19,562 nucleotides of DNA from NCBI GenBank assembly GCA_019411365.1, contig DXQT01000044.1:1-19562 (forward strand), given 5' to 3'. Positions within the stretch are counted from its first letter, which is position 1. Every line of letters starts with the position of its first letter. Origin of the DNA: Roseburia sp. (GTDB taxonomy: Bacteria > Bacillota_A > Clostridia > Lachnospirales > Lachnospiraceae). Below, piece after piece: positions 1 through 7,847 of the stretch. Position numbers and translations under genes: made by a program. The notes under the pieces were generated by a model. That model did not search any database and had not been told where the DNA came from. It worked only from the letters and a program-made list of their open reading frames with translations.

Positions 1-60
1 GAGGAACTGACAGCGACAGTTGCGGGAGTTTCAGAACAGGTGGAGCAGAATTCAGAGAGT
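1..60 (+). pseudogene. 3' fragment of a probable methyl-accepting chemotaxis protein gene
   Basis: Frame 1 is open from the left edge and reads EELTATVAGVSEQVEQNSES, which resembles the cytoplasmic signalling helices of methyl-accepting chemotaxis proteins (heptad-like, rich in E, Q, S and V, with an EELTATV-type segment). From about position 60 the same frame runs into KKIMRNPLLLG, which is deformylase sequence, and stops at TAA 136-138. The receptor therefore lacks its normal C-terminus and looks cut by recombination. The stretch is short, so the family call rests on composition and one recognisable segment; the upstream part lies outside the window. Confidence 0.45.
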
Positions 61-61
61 G

Positions 62-341
62 CCAAGAAAATCATGCGCAATCCCCTGCTTCTGGGAAAAA
101 ATCAGTGGATGCAACAGAAAAAGATAAACAGGTCGTAACGGCGGCAAAGATGATCGGCGTAAAGAAAAACATCATTGTGGTGGCTGCCGGTCCGTTTCAG
201 TTTGCAATGATTAATTCGGTCATAACCAGAAAATCTGGTGCTTTTGAGACAGAGGAAGGCTGTCTGTCATTGGATGGCGTTAGGTCATGTACAAGGTATG
301 AAGAAATTGAGGTCGATCACTGTAATGGGATCGTGATATAA
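62..341 (+). pseudogene. def: Decayed peptide deformylase gene, copy 1 (two internal deletions and a frameshift)
   Basis: Peptide deformylase removes the N-formyl group from new proteins. The N-terminal segment KKIMRNPLLLG is in frame 1. One base is missing near position 94 compared with the second copy at 12214, and the gene then continues in frame 3 (GTG 105) as DATEKDKQVV. About 20 codons are missing before AAKMIGVKKNIIVV, removing the first active-site motif. The motif 2 segment EEGCLS, with its metal-binding cysteine, is present. A second deletion joins EEIEVD directly to HCNGIVI, destroying the HExxH metal site while keeping the true C-terminus. The gene cannot make an active enzyme. 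The family call is confident because order and motifs match the short (about 136-residue) clostridial deformylases. Confidence 0.8.
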
Positions 342-392
342 GAGTGAATCAGACAGGTAATTTTTTTGTAGAAAAACCCACAACATCTATAG

Positions 393-398
393 TATAAT
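393..398 (+). promoter_or_regulatory. Probable -10 box of the LacI-SBP regulator gene
   Basis: TATAAT lies about 50 bases before the ATG at 448. No good -35 hexamer is seen 16-18 bases upstream (the region reads as A-rich), so the promoter is probably weak, as is common for an autoregulated repressor. The predicted start of transcription falls inside the palindrome at 404-417. Confidence 0.5.
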
Positions 399-403
399 AC
401 TTA

Positions 404-417
404 TAATAACGTTATAA
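404..417 (+). promoter_or_regulatory. LacI-type operator at the regulator's own promoter
   Basis: TAATAACGTTATAA contains the perfect 10-base palindrome ATAACGTTAT centred on CG at 410-411, as expected of LacI-family operators. It matches 13 of 14 bases of the site at 2759-2772 and lies just downstream of the -10 box, where binding would block transcription. This suggests negative autoregulation by the adjacent gene product; binding itself is inferred. Confidence 0.6.
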
Positions 418-447
418 GGAAAAGCGGCGCATAAAAAGGAGAAATAC

Positions 448-2619
448 ATGGCTACCATTATAGATGTTGCGAGGATGGCCGGCGTATCACAGGGAACGGC
501 ATCCAATGTATTGAACGGAAAAGGAAATGTCAGCAGTGAGAAGATAAAGGCGGTGGAAGAAGCTGCTAAAAAGCTTGGATATACGATCAATGAGCGGGCT
601 AAGATGCTCAGGAAGGGAAGCGGCAATATTATCTGTGTGATCGTGCCTTCAATGGAACGCAGACATTACAGGGATTTTTATTACTGCCTGAAAAGTTATG
701 CCGAAAAGAGAGGATACACAGCGGAACTTCTGATCACAAACGATAACAGACAAACAGAATACAGTATGATCCAATGGGCAAAGTCTGTAATGGCGATGGG
801 GGTGGCGTCGATCACCTGTCTGGGAGAAAAGGAAGTCAAAGAGGCATATGCAGGATTTGAAAAGTTGTGCTTTGTGGAGCGGAAAGCGACCGATGATCTG
901 GACTATATTGGATTTGATTATGAATCAGCGGGAGGGCAGATTGCAGAAACTGTCATATCAGCCAGATATCATAATGTTCTTGTGGTAACAGATTCTTTAA
1001 AATTTTCCAATGAAAATGAGTTCTGCAGAGGTCTCTACAAGATGCTTGCGCAGGAGAAAATAAAATTTTTCCATATCACGACAGACAGCAGGCGTGTATC
1101 CCATGCAATCATCAATACTCTTGTGCAGGAAAATGAATACGATGCAATCATAACGACGAATATCCGTTTTGCAGAAAAGATAAGAAATGTTGTTACAAAC
1201 TTTTCAGCAGGCAATCAGACACCGATTTTTACATTGTCGCCGATCACTTCTCTCCCGGAAAAGGATTACCGCAAATATGAGTTAAACTATGGTCTGGTCG
1301 GGAAAATGGCTGCGGAAAAAATTATCGGAGATTCAAAGGAAAATGGGGCAGAGAAGGAACTGATCTGTGAGAATGATGGATTTCGTGAGTGGAATCAGAT
1401 CACTTTAAACAAAACACCGGCGGATCATTTACGGATACTGACCCTTGACAGCCCGGAGACAATGATCCTGCAGGGGCTGGCAAAACTGTATACAGAGGAG
1501 ACCGGAACACAGATACAGTTTGATGTATTTTCTTATGATGATATTTATGAGCAGTTTATGAAAGCTGAAAATTCGGACTATTACGATATATTCCGAATGG
1601 ATGTAACCTGGCTGCCATTGCTTTCAGAACGGATATTAGTACCGCTTGACGATATGACGCCGGATATTGATGAAGTGTATAAAGAGTACATACCGGCATT
1701 GATAGATAAGTATTCCCGTGTGCATGGCAAGGCGTATGCGCTTCCGATCACACCGAGTACACAGCTTCTTTTTTATAGAAAGGATCTGTTTGAAAATACA
1801 GTTATTAAGAGACTGTACAGTGAGAAATATAAAGCGGAATTAAAAATTCCGAAGACATTTGAAGAATACAATAAAATTGCGGAGTTTTTTGCAACAAGTG
1901 ACAGGCTGGAGGAACATTATTTTTCAAATCTGACACTTGGAAACCTGGGTGTCACAGCGACGGAATTTCTTACAAGGCTGTTCAGCCATAAAAATCATCT
2001 GTATGGAAAAGATGGAATGGTCGTGATCAATGATACAGCGGGCGTAAAGGCATTAGAAGAACTTCTGACTGCCAAGCAATATACAGATAAAAAGGTGGTC
2101 CACTGGTGGAAAACATCTGCAAAAGACTTTGCGGATGGCAAACTTGTAATGATGATCAATTTCAGTAATTATGCATCGGAAATCTTAGGAGCAGGCTCAA
2201 AAGTTGTTGGAAATATAGGAGTGGCAATGGTTCCTGGAAAAAATCCGATTTATGGAGGAGGAACAGTTGGAATTTCCAAAAACAGCCGCAGAAAAGAAGA
2301 TGCATTTGCATTTATCAAATGGATCACAACAGAGCCGGCGGCGTCTGGCATGGCAGCACTTGGGAGCGTTTCTCCATGTGCGAAAACATATAATAAATAC
2401 GATATCATAGATGTGTTTCCCTGGCTGGAATTATCAAAAGACTGTTTCAGCAAATCACATACGAGGAGAATTCCTGCGGATTCAGACAAAGCATTTGATG
2501 AAATCAAGTTTTTGAATATTGTGGGAATGGCTGTGGAGAATGTACTGATGGGATTCTTGCCGGTAGAGGAATCTCTAAACCGTGCACAGAAACTGATTGA
2601 TGAAGAAATTAACAAATAA
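448..2619 (+). CDS. LacI-family regulator fused to a complete solute-binding-protein domain
   Basis: The protein has 723 residues, about twice the usual LacI length. Residues 1-55 are a LacI helix-turn-helix and hinge (TIIDVARMAGVSQGTASNVL, then KKLGY and an AKMLRKG hinge). Residues about 60-320 resemble the LacI periplasmic-binding-like sensor. From about residue 327 (RILTLDSPETMILQGLAKLY) to the end it is a type 1 extracellular solute-binding domain, with a late GGGTVGISKNS and FIKWIT segment typical of sugar and glycerol-phosphate binding proteins. There is no signal peptide, so the binding domain is cytoplasmic. Start ATG 448 is preceded by AAAGGAG. A terminator follows the gene, and the next operon encodes an ABC importer carrying the same type of operator. 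I infer a repressor that senses the imported compound or a product of it. Domain calls are firm; the ligand is unknown. Confidence 0.85.
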   Translation: MATIIDVARMAGVSQGTASNVLNGKGNVSSEKIKAVEEAAKKLGYTINERAKMLRKGSGNIICVIVPSMERRHYRDFYYCLKSYAEKRGYTAELLITNDNRQTEYSMIQWAKSVMAMGVASITCLGEKEVKEAYAGFEKLCFVERKATDDLDYIGFDYESAGGQIAETVISARYHNVLVVTDSLKFSNENEFCRGLYKMLAQEKIKFFHITTDSRRVSHAIINTLVQENEYDAIITTNIRFAEKIRNVVTNFSAGNQTPIFTLSPITSLPEKDYRKYELNYGLVGKMAAEKIIGDSKENGAEKELICENDGFREWNQITLNKTPADHLRILTLDSPETMILQGLAKLYTEETGTQIQFDVFSYDDIYEQFMKAENSDYYDIFRMDVTWLPLLSERILVPLDDMTPDIDEVYKEYIPALIDKYSRVHGKAYALPITPSTQLLFYRKDLFENTVIKRLYSEKYKAELKIPKTFEEYNKIAEFFATSDRLEEHYFSNLTLGNLGVTATEFLTRLFSHKNHLYGKDGMVVINDTAGVKALEELLTAKQYTDKKVVHWWKTSAKDFADGKLVMMINFSNYASEILGAGSKVVGNIGVAMVPGKNPIYGGGTVGISKNSRRKEDAFAFIKWITTEPAASGMAALGSVSPCAKTYNKYDIIDVFPWLELSKDCFSKSHTRRIPADSDKAFDEIKFLNIVGMAVENVLMGFLPVEESLNRAQKLIDEEINK

Positions 2620-2651
2620 AATACGGGAGCTGTAAAGCGAAAATGGAATCG

Positions 2652-2690
2652 AAAGGTGGAATCATATGTTGGATATGTTCCACCTTTTTT
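2652..2690 (+). terminator. Rho-independent terminator after the LacI-SBP regulator
   Basis: AAAGGTGGAA (2652-2661) pairs with TTCCACCTTT (2678-2687), and an inner CATAT/ATATG stem (2663-2667 with 2673-2677) extends the hairpin, followed by a T run. It separates the regulator from the transporter operon. Confidence 0.85.
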
Positions 2691-2758
2691 GTTTGTGATA
2701 ATAGAATATCCGCGGAGTATGCATTCTATTATTTTATGTGTCAATAGTCATAGGAAAA

Positions 2759-2772
2759 TTATAACGTTATAA
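2759..2772 (+). promoter_or_regulatory. Perfect LacI-type operator upstream of the transporter operon
   Basis: TTATAACGTTATAA is a perfect 14-base palindrome centred on CG (2765-2766). It differs by one base from 404-417 in front of the regulator gene. It is centred 240 bases upstream of the second palindrome at 2999-3012, so it could act through looping or control a weak upstream promoter. Confidence 0.65.
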
Positions 2773-2998
2773 AAATTACATGGATTTTACACAAACTTGA
2801 TAGAAGTATTGCAAAAAACAAACTATGATATAAAATGCCGGCGGATATATGAGAAAAATACAAAAAACTAATAAAATACAGGGGGATAATGGATAAAATG
2901 TATAATGACGAATAAAAAGCATGCAAAAACAAACATGTAAAAAGTACAATAAAATATCAAAAAATACAAAATAAATTGTTAAATTGGACAAAATAATA

Positions 2999-3027
2999 TT
3001 GACACGTTTCAAAATATGAAGTATAAT
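2999..3027 (+). promoter_or_regulatory. Consensus sigma-A promoter of the transporter operon, overlapped by a palindrome
   Basis: TTGACA (2999-3004) and TATAAT (3022-3027) are both perfect and separated by 17 bases. The predicted start is near 3034, giving a leader of about 30 bases before ATG 3064. The -35 box is the left arm of TTGACACGTTTCAA (2999-3012), a CG-centred palindrome with 12 of 14 symmetric bases and the general form of LacI-family operators. Repressor binding here would directly exclude RNA polymerase. Confidence 0.8.
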
Positions 3028-3063
3028 AACATTACAAAAACAAAAGAGAGGGAGGAATTTACA

Positions 3064-4185
3064 ATGAAAAAAAGATTTTTATCAGTATTACTTGTATCAG
3101 CAATGGGGGTTGCAGCATTAGCAGGCTGTGGCGGTGGAAATACCAGCGCAGACAATGGCAGCACGGCAGCAGATCAGATGGGCGCAGCTGTGGAGGACAA
3201 GACCGATGCGGCAGATACCCAGAAAGAGGATACTTCATCTTCCAATGAAAAACTTGTTGTATACACGAACAGCGGAACCGAAGGTCGTGATGCATATCTG
3301 ATCGAGAAAGCGAAAGAAGCCGGATTCGATATTGAGGTGGTAGCATTAGGAGCATCCGAGGTAACCGAGCGTATGATCGCAGAGAAAAATAATCCTCTTT
3401 GTGACGTTACATTTGGATTGAACAATATTGAGTACGAAAAATTAAAAGCAAACGGTTTGCTTCAGAAATGGGAACCGGACTGGGTGGACGGAGTAGATGC
3501 AGACCTCATCGATCCGGACGGATATTATTACCCGGTTACAACAACGCCATTGGTATTAATGGGAAATGCGGACTATGACAATATGCCTTCTGACTGGACA
3601 GATCTGACGAAAGATGAATACAAAGGACTGTATCAGTTACATAATTTAGGCGGTGGAACAGCAAAGACGGTATTTGCAAGTATCATCAGCCGTTATCAGG
3701 ATCCGGACGGAGATCTTGGCATTTCTGATGAGGGATGGGAGATCGCAGCAAAATTCTTAGGTAATGCACATAACATTGCAGATGGTGAAGACGCAGTCGG
3801 AAGTGTGATCGATGGTACCTATCCGATGGATGAGCACTGGGCATCCGGCGTTTTGACAGAGCAGAAAGACCGTGATTACAAATTCCAGATCATGACACCG
3901 GACATTGGAGAGCCATATGTGGTAGAATCTCTTGCAATTTCAGCAGGCACTAAGAAATATGATACCTGTGTAGCATTTTTAAACTGGCTTGGAAGTTCTG
4001 ATGTTCAGCTTGACTGGTCTAATAATTATGGAACGATTCCATGTCAGAAAGAAGCATTAGCCCAGGTTTCCGATGATATTAAAGAGTTAATGGAGACTTT
4101 GAAACCGCAGGATCTTGACTGGAGTTTCATTGCAGAAAATGTGGATGCATGGGTAGAGAAAGCAGAGCTTGAGTATGTACAGTAA
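3064..4185 (+). CDS. ABC transporter substrate-binding lipoprotein (AfuA/FbpA/PhnS-like)
   Basis: The product has 373 residues with a lipoprotein signal peptide (MKKRFLSVLL, lipobox LAGC, modified Cys22), then a low-complexity Gly/Ser/Asp linker to about residue 60. The folded domain starts at KLVVYTNSGTEGRD and resembles the iron/organophosphate class of periplasmic binding proteins. That class includes iron-binding FbpA, hexose-phosphate-binding AfuA and aminoethylphosphonate-binding PhnS, so the substrate cannot be fixed from family alone. ATG 3064 is chosen over an in-frame ATG at 3016 because the latter lies inside the promoter, and GAGAGGGAGGA sits just before 3064. It is the first gene of a five-gene operon with ATPase, permease and two hydrolases, which favours a phosphorylated organic substrate over iron. 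Confidence 0.85.
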   Translation: MKKRFLSVLLVSAMGVAALAGCGGGNTSADNGSTAADQMGAAVEDKTDAADTQKEDTSSSNEKLVVYTNSGTEGRDAYLIEKAKEAGFDIEVVALGASEVTERMIAEKNNPLCDVTFGLNNIEYEKLKANGLLQKWEPDWVDGVDADLIDPDGYYYPVTTTPLVLMGNADYDNMPSDWTDLTKDEYKGLYQLHNLGGGTAKTVFASIISRYQDPDGDLGISDEGWEIAAKFLGNAHNIADGEDAVGSVIDGTYPMDEHWASGVLTEQKDRDYKFQIMTPDIGEPYVVESLAISAGTKKYDTCVAFLNWLGSSDVQLDWSNNYGTIPCQKEALAQVSDDIKELMETLKPQDLDWSFIAENVDAWVEKAELEYVQ

Positions 4186-4242
4186 ATATAGAAGAAACTA
4201 AAAATACAGGAAGCTGACATTAAACAAAGTTAGGAGAACACC

Positions 4243-5247
4243 ATGGTAAAGTTTGAAAATATTGAAATAAAGTATGGGGATTTTGTAGCGATTGAAAACT
4301 TGAATCTGGATATTAAAGAAGGTGAGTTCTTCACCTTCTTAGGACCAAGCGGTTGTGGAAAGACCACCTCACTGCGGGCGCTGGTTGGCTTTCTCTCACC
4401 GTCAAAAGGAAAAGTATATGTAGGAGACAAGGACGTTACAAATCTTCCGGTTGAAAAAAGAAACATTGGCATGGTGTTCCAAAGCTATGCGCTTTTCCCG
4501 ACAATGTCAGTCTATGACAACATTGCGTTTGGAATGAAAGTAAAAAAAGCATCGAAGACAGAGATCGATCAGAAAGTACATGAAGTTGCAGCTAAGATCA
4601 AGATTACGGAATCACAGTTAAAGAAAAATGTGTCGGATCTGTCAGGTGGTCAGCAGCAGAGAGTAGCGCTTGCAAGAGCAATCGTTCTGGAGCCTAAGAT
4701 TCTTTGCCTGGATGAGCCGCTATCCAATCTGGATGCAAAACTCCGCATTGATATGAGAATGGAATTAAAACGTCTCCAGAAAGAGCTGGGTATCACAACA
4801 TTGTATGTTACGCATGACCAGGAAGAAGCGCTGACGCTTTCCGACCGGATCGCCGTATTTAACAATGGATATGTAGAACAGGTTGGAACGCCGTATGAGA
4901 TCTATAATGAATCAAAAAGTGAGTTTGTCTGCGATTTTATCGGTGATATCAACCGCTTAAAGGGTGAACTTTTATCTGAGGTCAATACGCAGTCGGGTGC
5001 AAATTTAGATACAAACAAGACTGGATTTGTAAGAATTGAGAGATGTATCAGTGAAGAAAAAGCCGGTTATGTGAAACTCACAGGCAAAGTGGAAGAAGCT
5101 GAATTTAGTGGTGTGCTGACAAAGTATGTGCTGGAATGTCATGGACAGGAGCTTAAATATCTTGAAAAAAATGATGGACGCAGGCTGTATCAGGAAAACG
5201 AACAGATAGACCTCTATATCAACCCACAGGATATCATGCAGTTTTAG
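4243..5247 (+). CDS. ABC transporter ATP-binding protein, PotA/FbpC type
   Basis: The protein has 334 residues and energises the import system from the cytoplasmic face. It shows Walker A GPSGCGKTT (residues 34-42), a Q-loop in GMVFQSYALFP (around 80), signature LSGGQ (133-137), Walker B ILCLDEP (153-159), a D-loop SNLDAKL and switch histidine 191. A C-terminal extension from about residue 235 to the end fits a TOBE-type regulatory domain, as in spermidine, iron and phosphonate importers. TTAGGAGA precedes ATG 4243. It follows the binding protein by 57 bases. Its stop codon TAG lies within the ribosome binding site TTAGGAGG of the permease gene, indicating coupled translation. Confidence 0.93.
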   Translation: MVKFENIEIKYGDFVAIENLNLDIKEGEFFTFLGPSGCGKTTSLRALVGFLSPSKGKVYVGDKDVTNLPVEKRNIGMVFQSYALFPTMSVYDNIAFGMKVKKASKTEIDQKVHEVAAKIKITESQLKKNVSDLSGGQQQRVALARAIVLEPKILCLDEPLSNLDAKLRIDMRMELKRLQKELGITTLYVTHDQEEALTLSDRIAVFNNGYVEQVGTPYEIYNESKSEFVCDFIGDINRLKGELLSEVNTQSGANLDTNKTGFVRIERCISEEKAGYVKLTGKVEEAEFSGVLTKYVLECHGQELKYLEKNDGRRLYQENEQIDLYINPQDIMQF

Positions 5248-5259
5248 GAGGGATATTTT

Positions 5260-7011
5260 ATGAATAAACTCAAGCAAAAAATTCAGGATGGAACAATCAA
5301 TATTCCCGGCATTGTTATTAAAATTGCATTAATCTGGTTTATCATTACATTTCTGGTATTCCCAAACTTAAATCTGCTTGCCAGGGTATTTGTAAAAGAC
5401 GGACATTTCACATTGGAAGCAATTGACAAGATCATGAAATCAGCAAGGGCCATGAAGAGTTTAAAGAACAGCTTTGTTCTGGCGATCGCTTCTATTATTA
5501 CCGTAAATATATCCGGTATTTTAGTTGTACTGTTTACAGAATACTTTGACATCAAAGGGGCAAAAATATTAAGTCTTGGATTTATGTCAACACTGATCTA
5601 CAGCGGCGTTGTTTTGGTTACAGGATATAAGTTCGTTTACGGTTCAACAGGAATCGTGACAAAAGTGCTGACCAATATTTTTCCAGGTCTGGATCCGAAC
5701 TGGTTTGTCGGATTTGGTGCTGTACTTTTTATTATGACATTCTCGGGAACATCAAATCATATGATGTTTTTGACAAATGCGATACGAGGGCTGGATTATC
5801 ATACGATAGAGGCGGCGAAGAATATGGGGGCATCCCAGAGTACGATTTTATTTAAAATTGTGCTGCCGACAATGAAACCTACCATTTTTGCGATTACAGT
5901 GCTTACTTTTATCGCAGCATTAAGCACAATGTCAGGACCTTTGATCGTTGGTGGCCCGGATTTCCAGACAATCAACCCGATGATCAAGACGTTTGCCAAT
6001 ATGACGGGATCGAGAGATATCGCAGCGCTGCTGGCAATCATCCTTGGAATTGCAACGACGATTCTTCTTGCAATCATGCAGAAAATTGAAAAAAAAGGCA
6101 ATTTTATATCGGTTTCAAAGACAAAAGCCAAAATGGAAAAACAAAAGATTGAAAATCCGGTCATGAATGTGATCGCACATATTGTAGCTTATGTGATGTT
6201 TATCATTTACATGCTGCCGATCATCAACGTACTTGTATTTTCATTTACAGATGGATTGACGATCAAGACAGGTGTGATCAGAAAAGATTCTTTTACACTG
6301 GAGAATTACAAAAAACTGTTCCGTTCAGCCACTGCATATAAGCCGTATCTGGTAAGTATTGTGTATTCTCTGCTGGCGGCACTGGTTGTAGCTGTGATCT
6401 GTATTGTGGTTGCCCGTATTGTGACAAAAGCAAAACATAAATATGACAAGTTGTTTGAACCGTTTATTCTGATCCCATGGCTGCTGCCATCAACCATGAT
6501 CGCACTTGGTTTGATGCTGACCTACGATGAGCCAAGAATGCTCCTGGCAGATAAGGTATTGGTTGCTACGCCGATCATCCTGCTGTTTGCATACATTATT
6601 ATTAAAATTCCGTTTTCATACCGAATGATCCGCGCCGGATTTGTCGGACTTGATGGAAATATGGAAGAGGCAGCACAGGTTATGGGCGCAAAACCGCTCT
6701 ATACTATGAGGAAAGTCATTCTTCCGATTATTATGCCAATCGTATTATCTGTCATTGTATTGAACTTTAACGGACTTTTATCAGAATATGACTTATCCGT
6801 ATTTTTATATCATCCATCCTATCAGCCGCTTGGAATCGTGATCAAGCTGGCAACGGATGAGACAGCGACCATAGATGCACAGGCAATGGCATTTGTTTAT
6901 ACGGTAGTGCTTATGATCATTTCTACGATTGCACTTTGGCTTGGCAGATATGACGGACTTGGAAAGATAAAATCTTTTTTTACAAAAAAGAAAAACGGGG
7001 GTAAAAATTAA
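5260..7011 (+). CDS. Fused two-domain ABC permease (FbpB/AfuB type)
   Basis: This 583-residue integral membrane protein contains two binding-protein-dependent permease domains in one chain. Each has an EAA loop that docks on the ATPase: IEAAKNMGASQSTILFKIVLP at about residues 183-203 and EEAAQVMGAKPLYTMRKVILP at about 467-487. About twelve hydrophobic segments are visible, with a charged cytoplasmic linker (KTKAKMEKQKIENP) at about residues 287-300 between the halves. One fused permease serving one ATPase is typical of the iron and organophosphate family, so no second permease gene is missing. ATG 5260 follows AGGAGGG. The stop TAA at 7009-7011 is directly followed by the ATG of the GDPD gene. 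Confidence 0.92.
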   Translation: MNKLKQKIQDGTINIPGIVIKIALIWFIITFLVFPNLNLLARVFVKDGHFTLEAIDKIMKSARAMKSLKNSFVLAIASIITVNISGILVVLFTEYFDIKGAKILSLGFMSTLIYSGVVLVTGYKFVYGSTGIVTKVLTNIFPGLDPNWFVGFGAVLFIMTFSGTSNHMMFLTNAIRGLDYHTIEAAKNMGASQSTILFKIVLPTMKPTIFAITVLTFIAALSTMSGPLIVGGPDFQTINPMIKTFANMTGSRDIAALLAIILGIATTILLAIMQKIEKKGNFISVSKTKAKMEKQKIENPVMNVIAHIVAYVMFIIYMLPIINVLVFSFTDGLTIKTGVIRKDSFTLENYKKLFRSATAYKPYLVSIVYSLLAALVVAVICIVVARIVTKAKHKYDKLFEPFILIPWLLPSTMIALGLMLTYDEPRMLLADKVLVATPIILLFAYIIIKIPFSYRMIRAGFVGLDGNMEEAAQVMGAKPLYTMRKVILPIIMPIVLSVIVLNFNGLLSEYDLSVFLYHPSYQPLGIVIKLATDETATIDAQAMAFVYTVVLMIISTIALWLGRYDGLGKIKSFFTKKKNGGKN

Positions 7012-7842
7012 ATGGAATCGATCATTGAATTAAGAAAAAAAACAGGTGTTCTGGTTGCCGCCCACAGAGGAACCAGTGGGGGAAATATTCCGCCAAACTC
7101 GATTGCGGCTTTTGATATTGCACTCAAGGAGGGCGCAGACATTTTAGAGATGGATCTGTTTCAAAGTATCGATGGCGAATTGTTTGTATTCCACACAGGA
7201 ATGGAACCGAGCCATCTTGACAGACATATCAGGATCGAACGGTATACAGCCGGGGAGATCAGACAGATGAGACTCTGTAACGGCGATCTGCAGCAGACAT
7301 TTCTGCCGGTAAATTCATTTGATGATGTGTTAGAGCATTTGAAAGGAAAATGTAAACTGAATCTTGACAGAAGCATCAATATTATTGAACCGGTTATGAA
7401 AGCAGTAAAGAAACATGGAATGGAAGATCAGATTTTAATGAAGAGTGATCCTTCTGACCAATCTTTGAAATTAATTGAAGCTTATGCACCAACGATCGAT
7501 TATATGCCAATTTTCATGGAAGAGGATCTTGCCTCTGATAAAATTGAAAAAATGAACATCAATTATATAGGGGCAGAGATTGTGTTTGAAAAAGAAACAT
7601 CTCCGGTGATCCAGGAATCTTATCTGGAAATGCAGAAGAAAAAGGGGCGGATTCTCTGGGGCAATGCGATTTTATATTCCAGCCGGGTTCCACTGGCAGC
7701 AGGGCATAGCGATGACGTTTCGCTGACCGATGATCCTGCGAAAGGATGGGGATGGCTTGCAGATAAAGGATTTGACATTATCCAGACAGACTGGACAAAG
7801 CATTGTGTGGATTACCTGAAAGAAAATAATTATCGGAAGTGA
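7012..7842 (+). CDS. Divergent glycerophosphodiester phosphodiesterase-like protein
   Basis: The 276-residue protein has the GDPD N-terminal layout: AHRGTSGGNIPPNSIAAF with H18 and R19, EMDL with E46 and D48, and H61 in FVFHTG. These match the metal and catalytic residues of the family, which cuts glycerophosphodiesters into an alcohol and glycerol 3-phosphate. Two points differ. The usual HD at the second histidine is HT, and the metal/substrate strand near residue 115, usually like NxExK, reads LNLDRS. There is no signal peptide, so it acts in the cytoplasm, presumably on material brought in by the transporter. GGGGG precedes ATG 7012 and the gene abuts the permease stop. It is either a GDPD with shifted substrate range or a related phosphodiesterase. 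Confidence 0.75.
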   Translation: MESIIELRKKTGVLVAAHRGTSGGNIPPNSIAAFDIALKEGADILEMDLFQSIDGELFVFHTGMEPSHLDRHIRIERYTAGEIRQMRLCNGDLQQTFLPVNSFDDVLEHLKGKCKLNLDRSINIIEPVMKAVKKHGMEDQILMKSDPSDQSLKLIEAYAPTIDYMPIFMEEDLASDKIEKMNINYIGAEIVFEKETSPVIQESYLEMQKKKGRILWGNAILYSSRVPLAAGHSDDVSLTDDPAKGWGWLADKGFDIIQTDWTKHCVDYLKENNYRK

Positions 7843-7847
7843 TGCGT

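Larger units (their letters stand above)
2691..3063 (+). other. A-rich control region of the transporter operon
   Basis: No gene is visible between the terminator at 2690 and the binding-protein start at 3064. The region holds a perfect 14-base LacI-type palindrome (2759-2772), many short A-tracts between about 2812 and 2971 at roughly 9-11 base intervals (suggesting bent DNA), and a consensus promoter with an overlapping second palindrome (2999-3027). A weak second promoter (GTGTCA at 2738, TATAAC at 2760) could be read over the first palindrome. Confidence 0.6.

Noticed and set aside
2250..2744. Long minus-strand open frame opposite the regulator gene
   Set aside because: It overlaps the clear solute-binding domain coding strand and the terminator, has no ribosome binding site, and its translation looks like no protein family.
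3016..3063. Binding-protein start at ATG 3016
   Set aside because: It lies within the promoter upstream of the predicted transcription start and would put 16 polar residues before a perfect lipoprotein signal.
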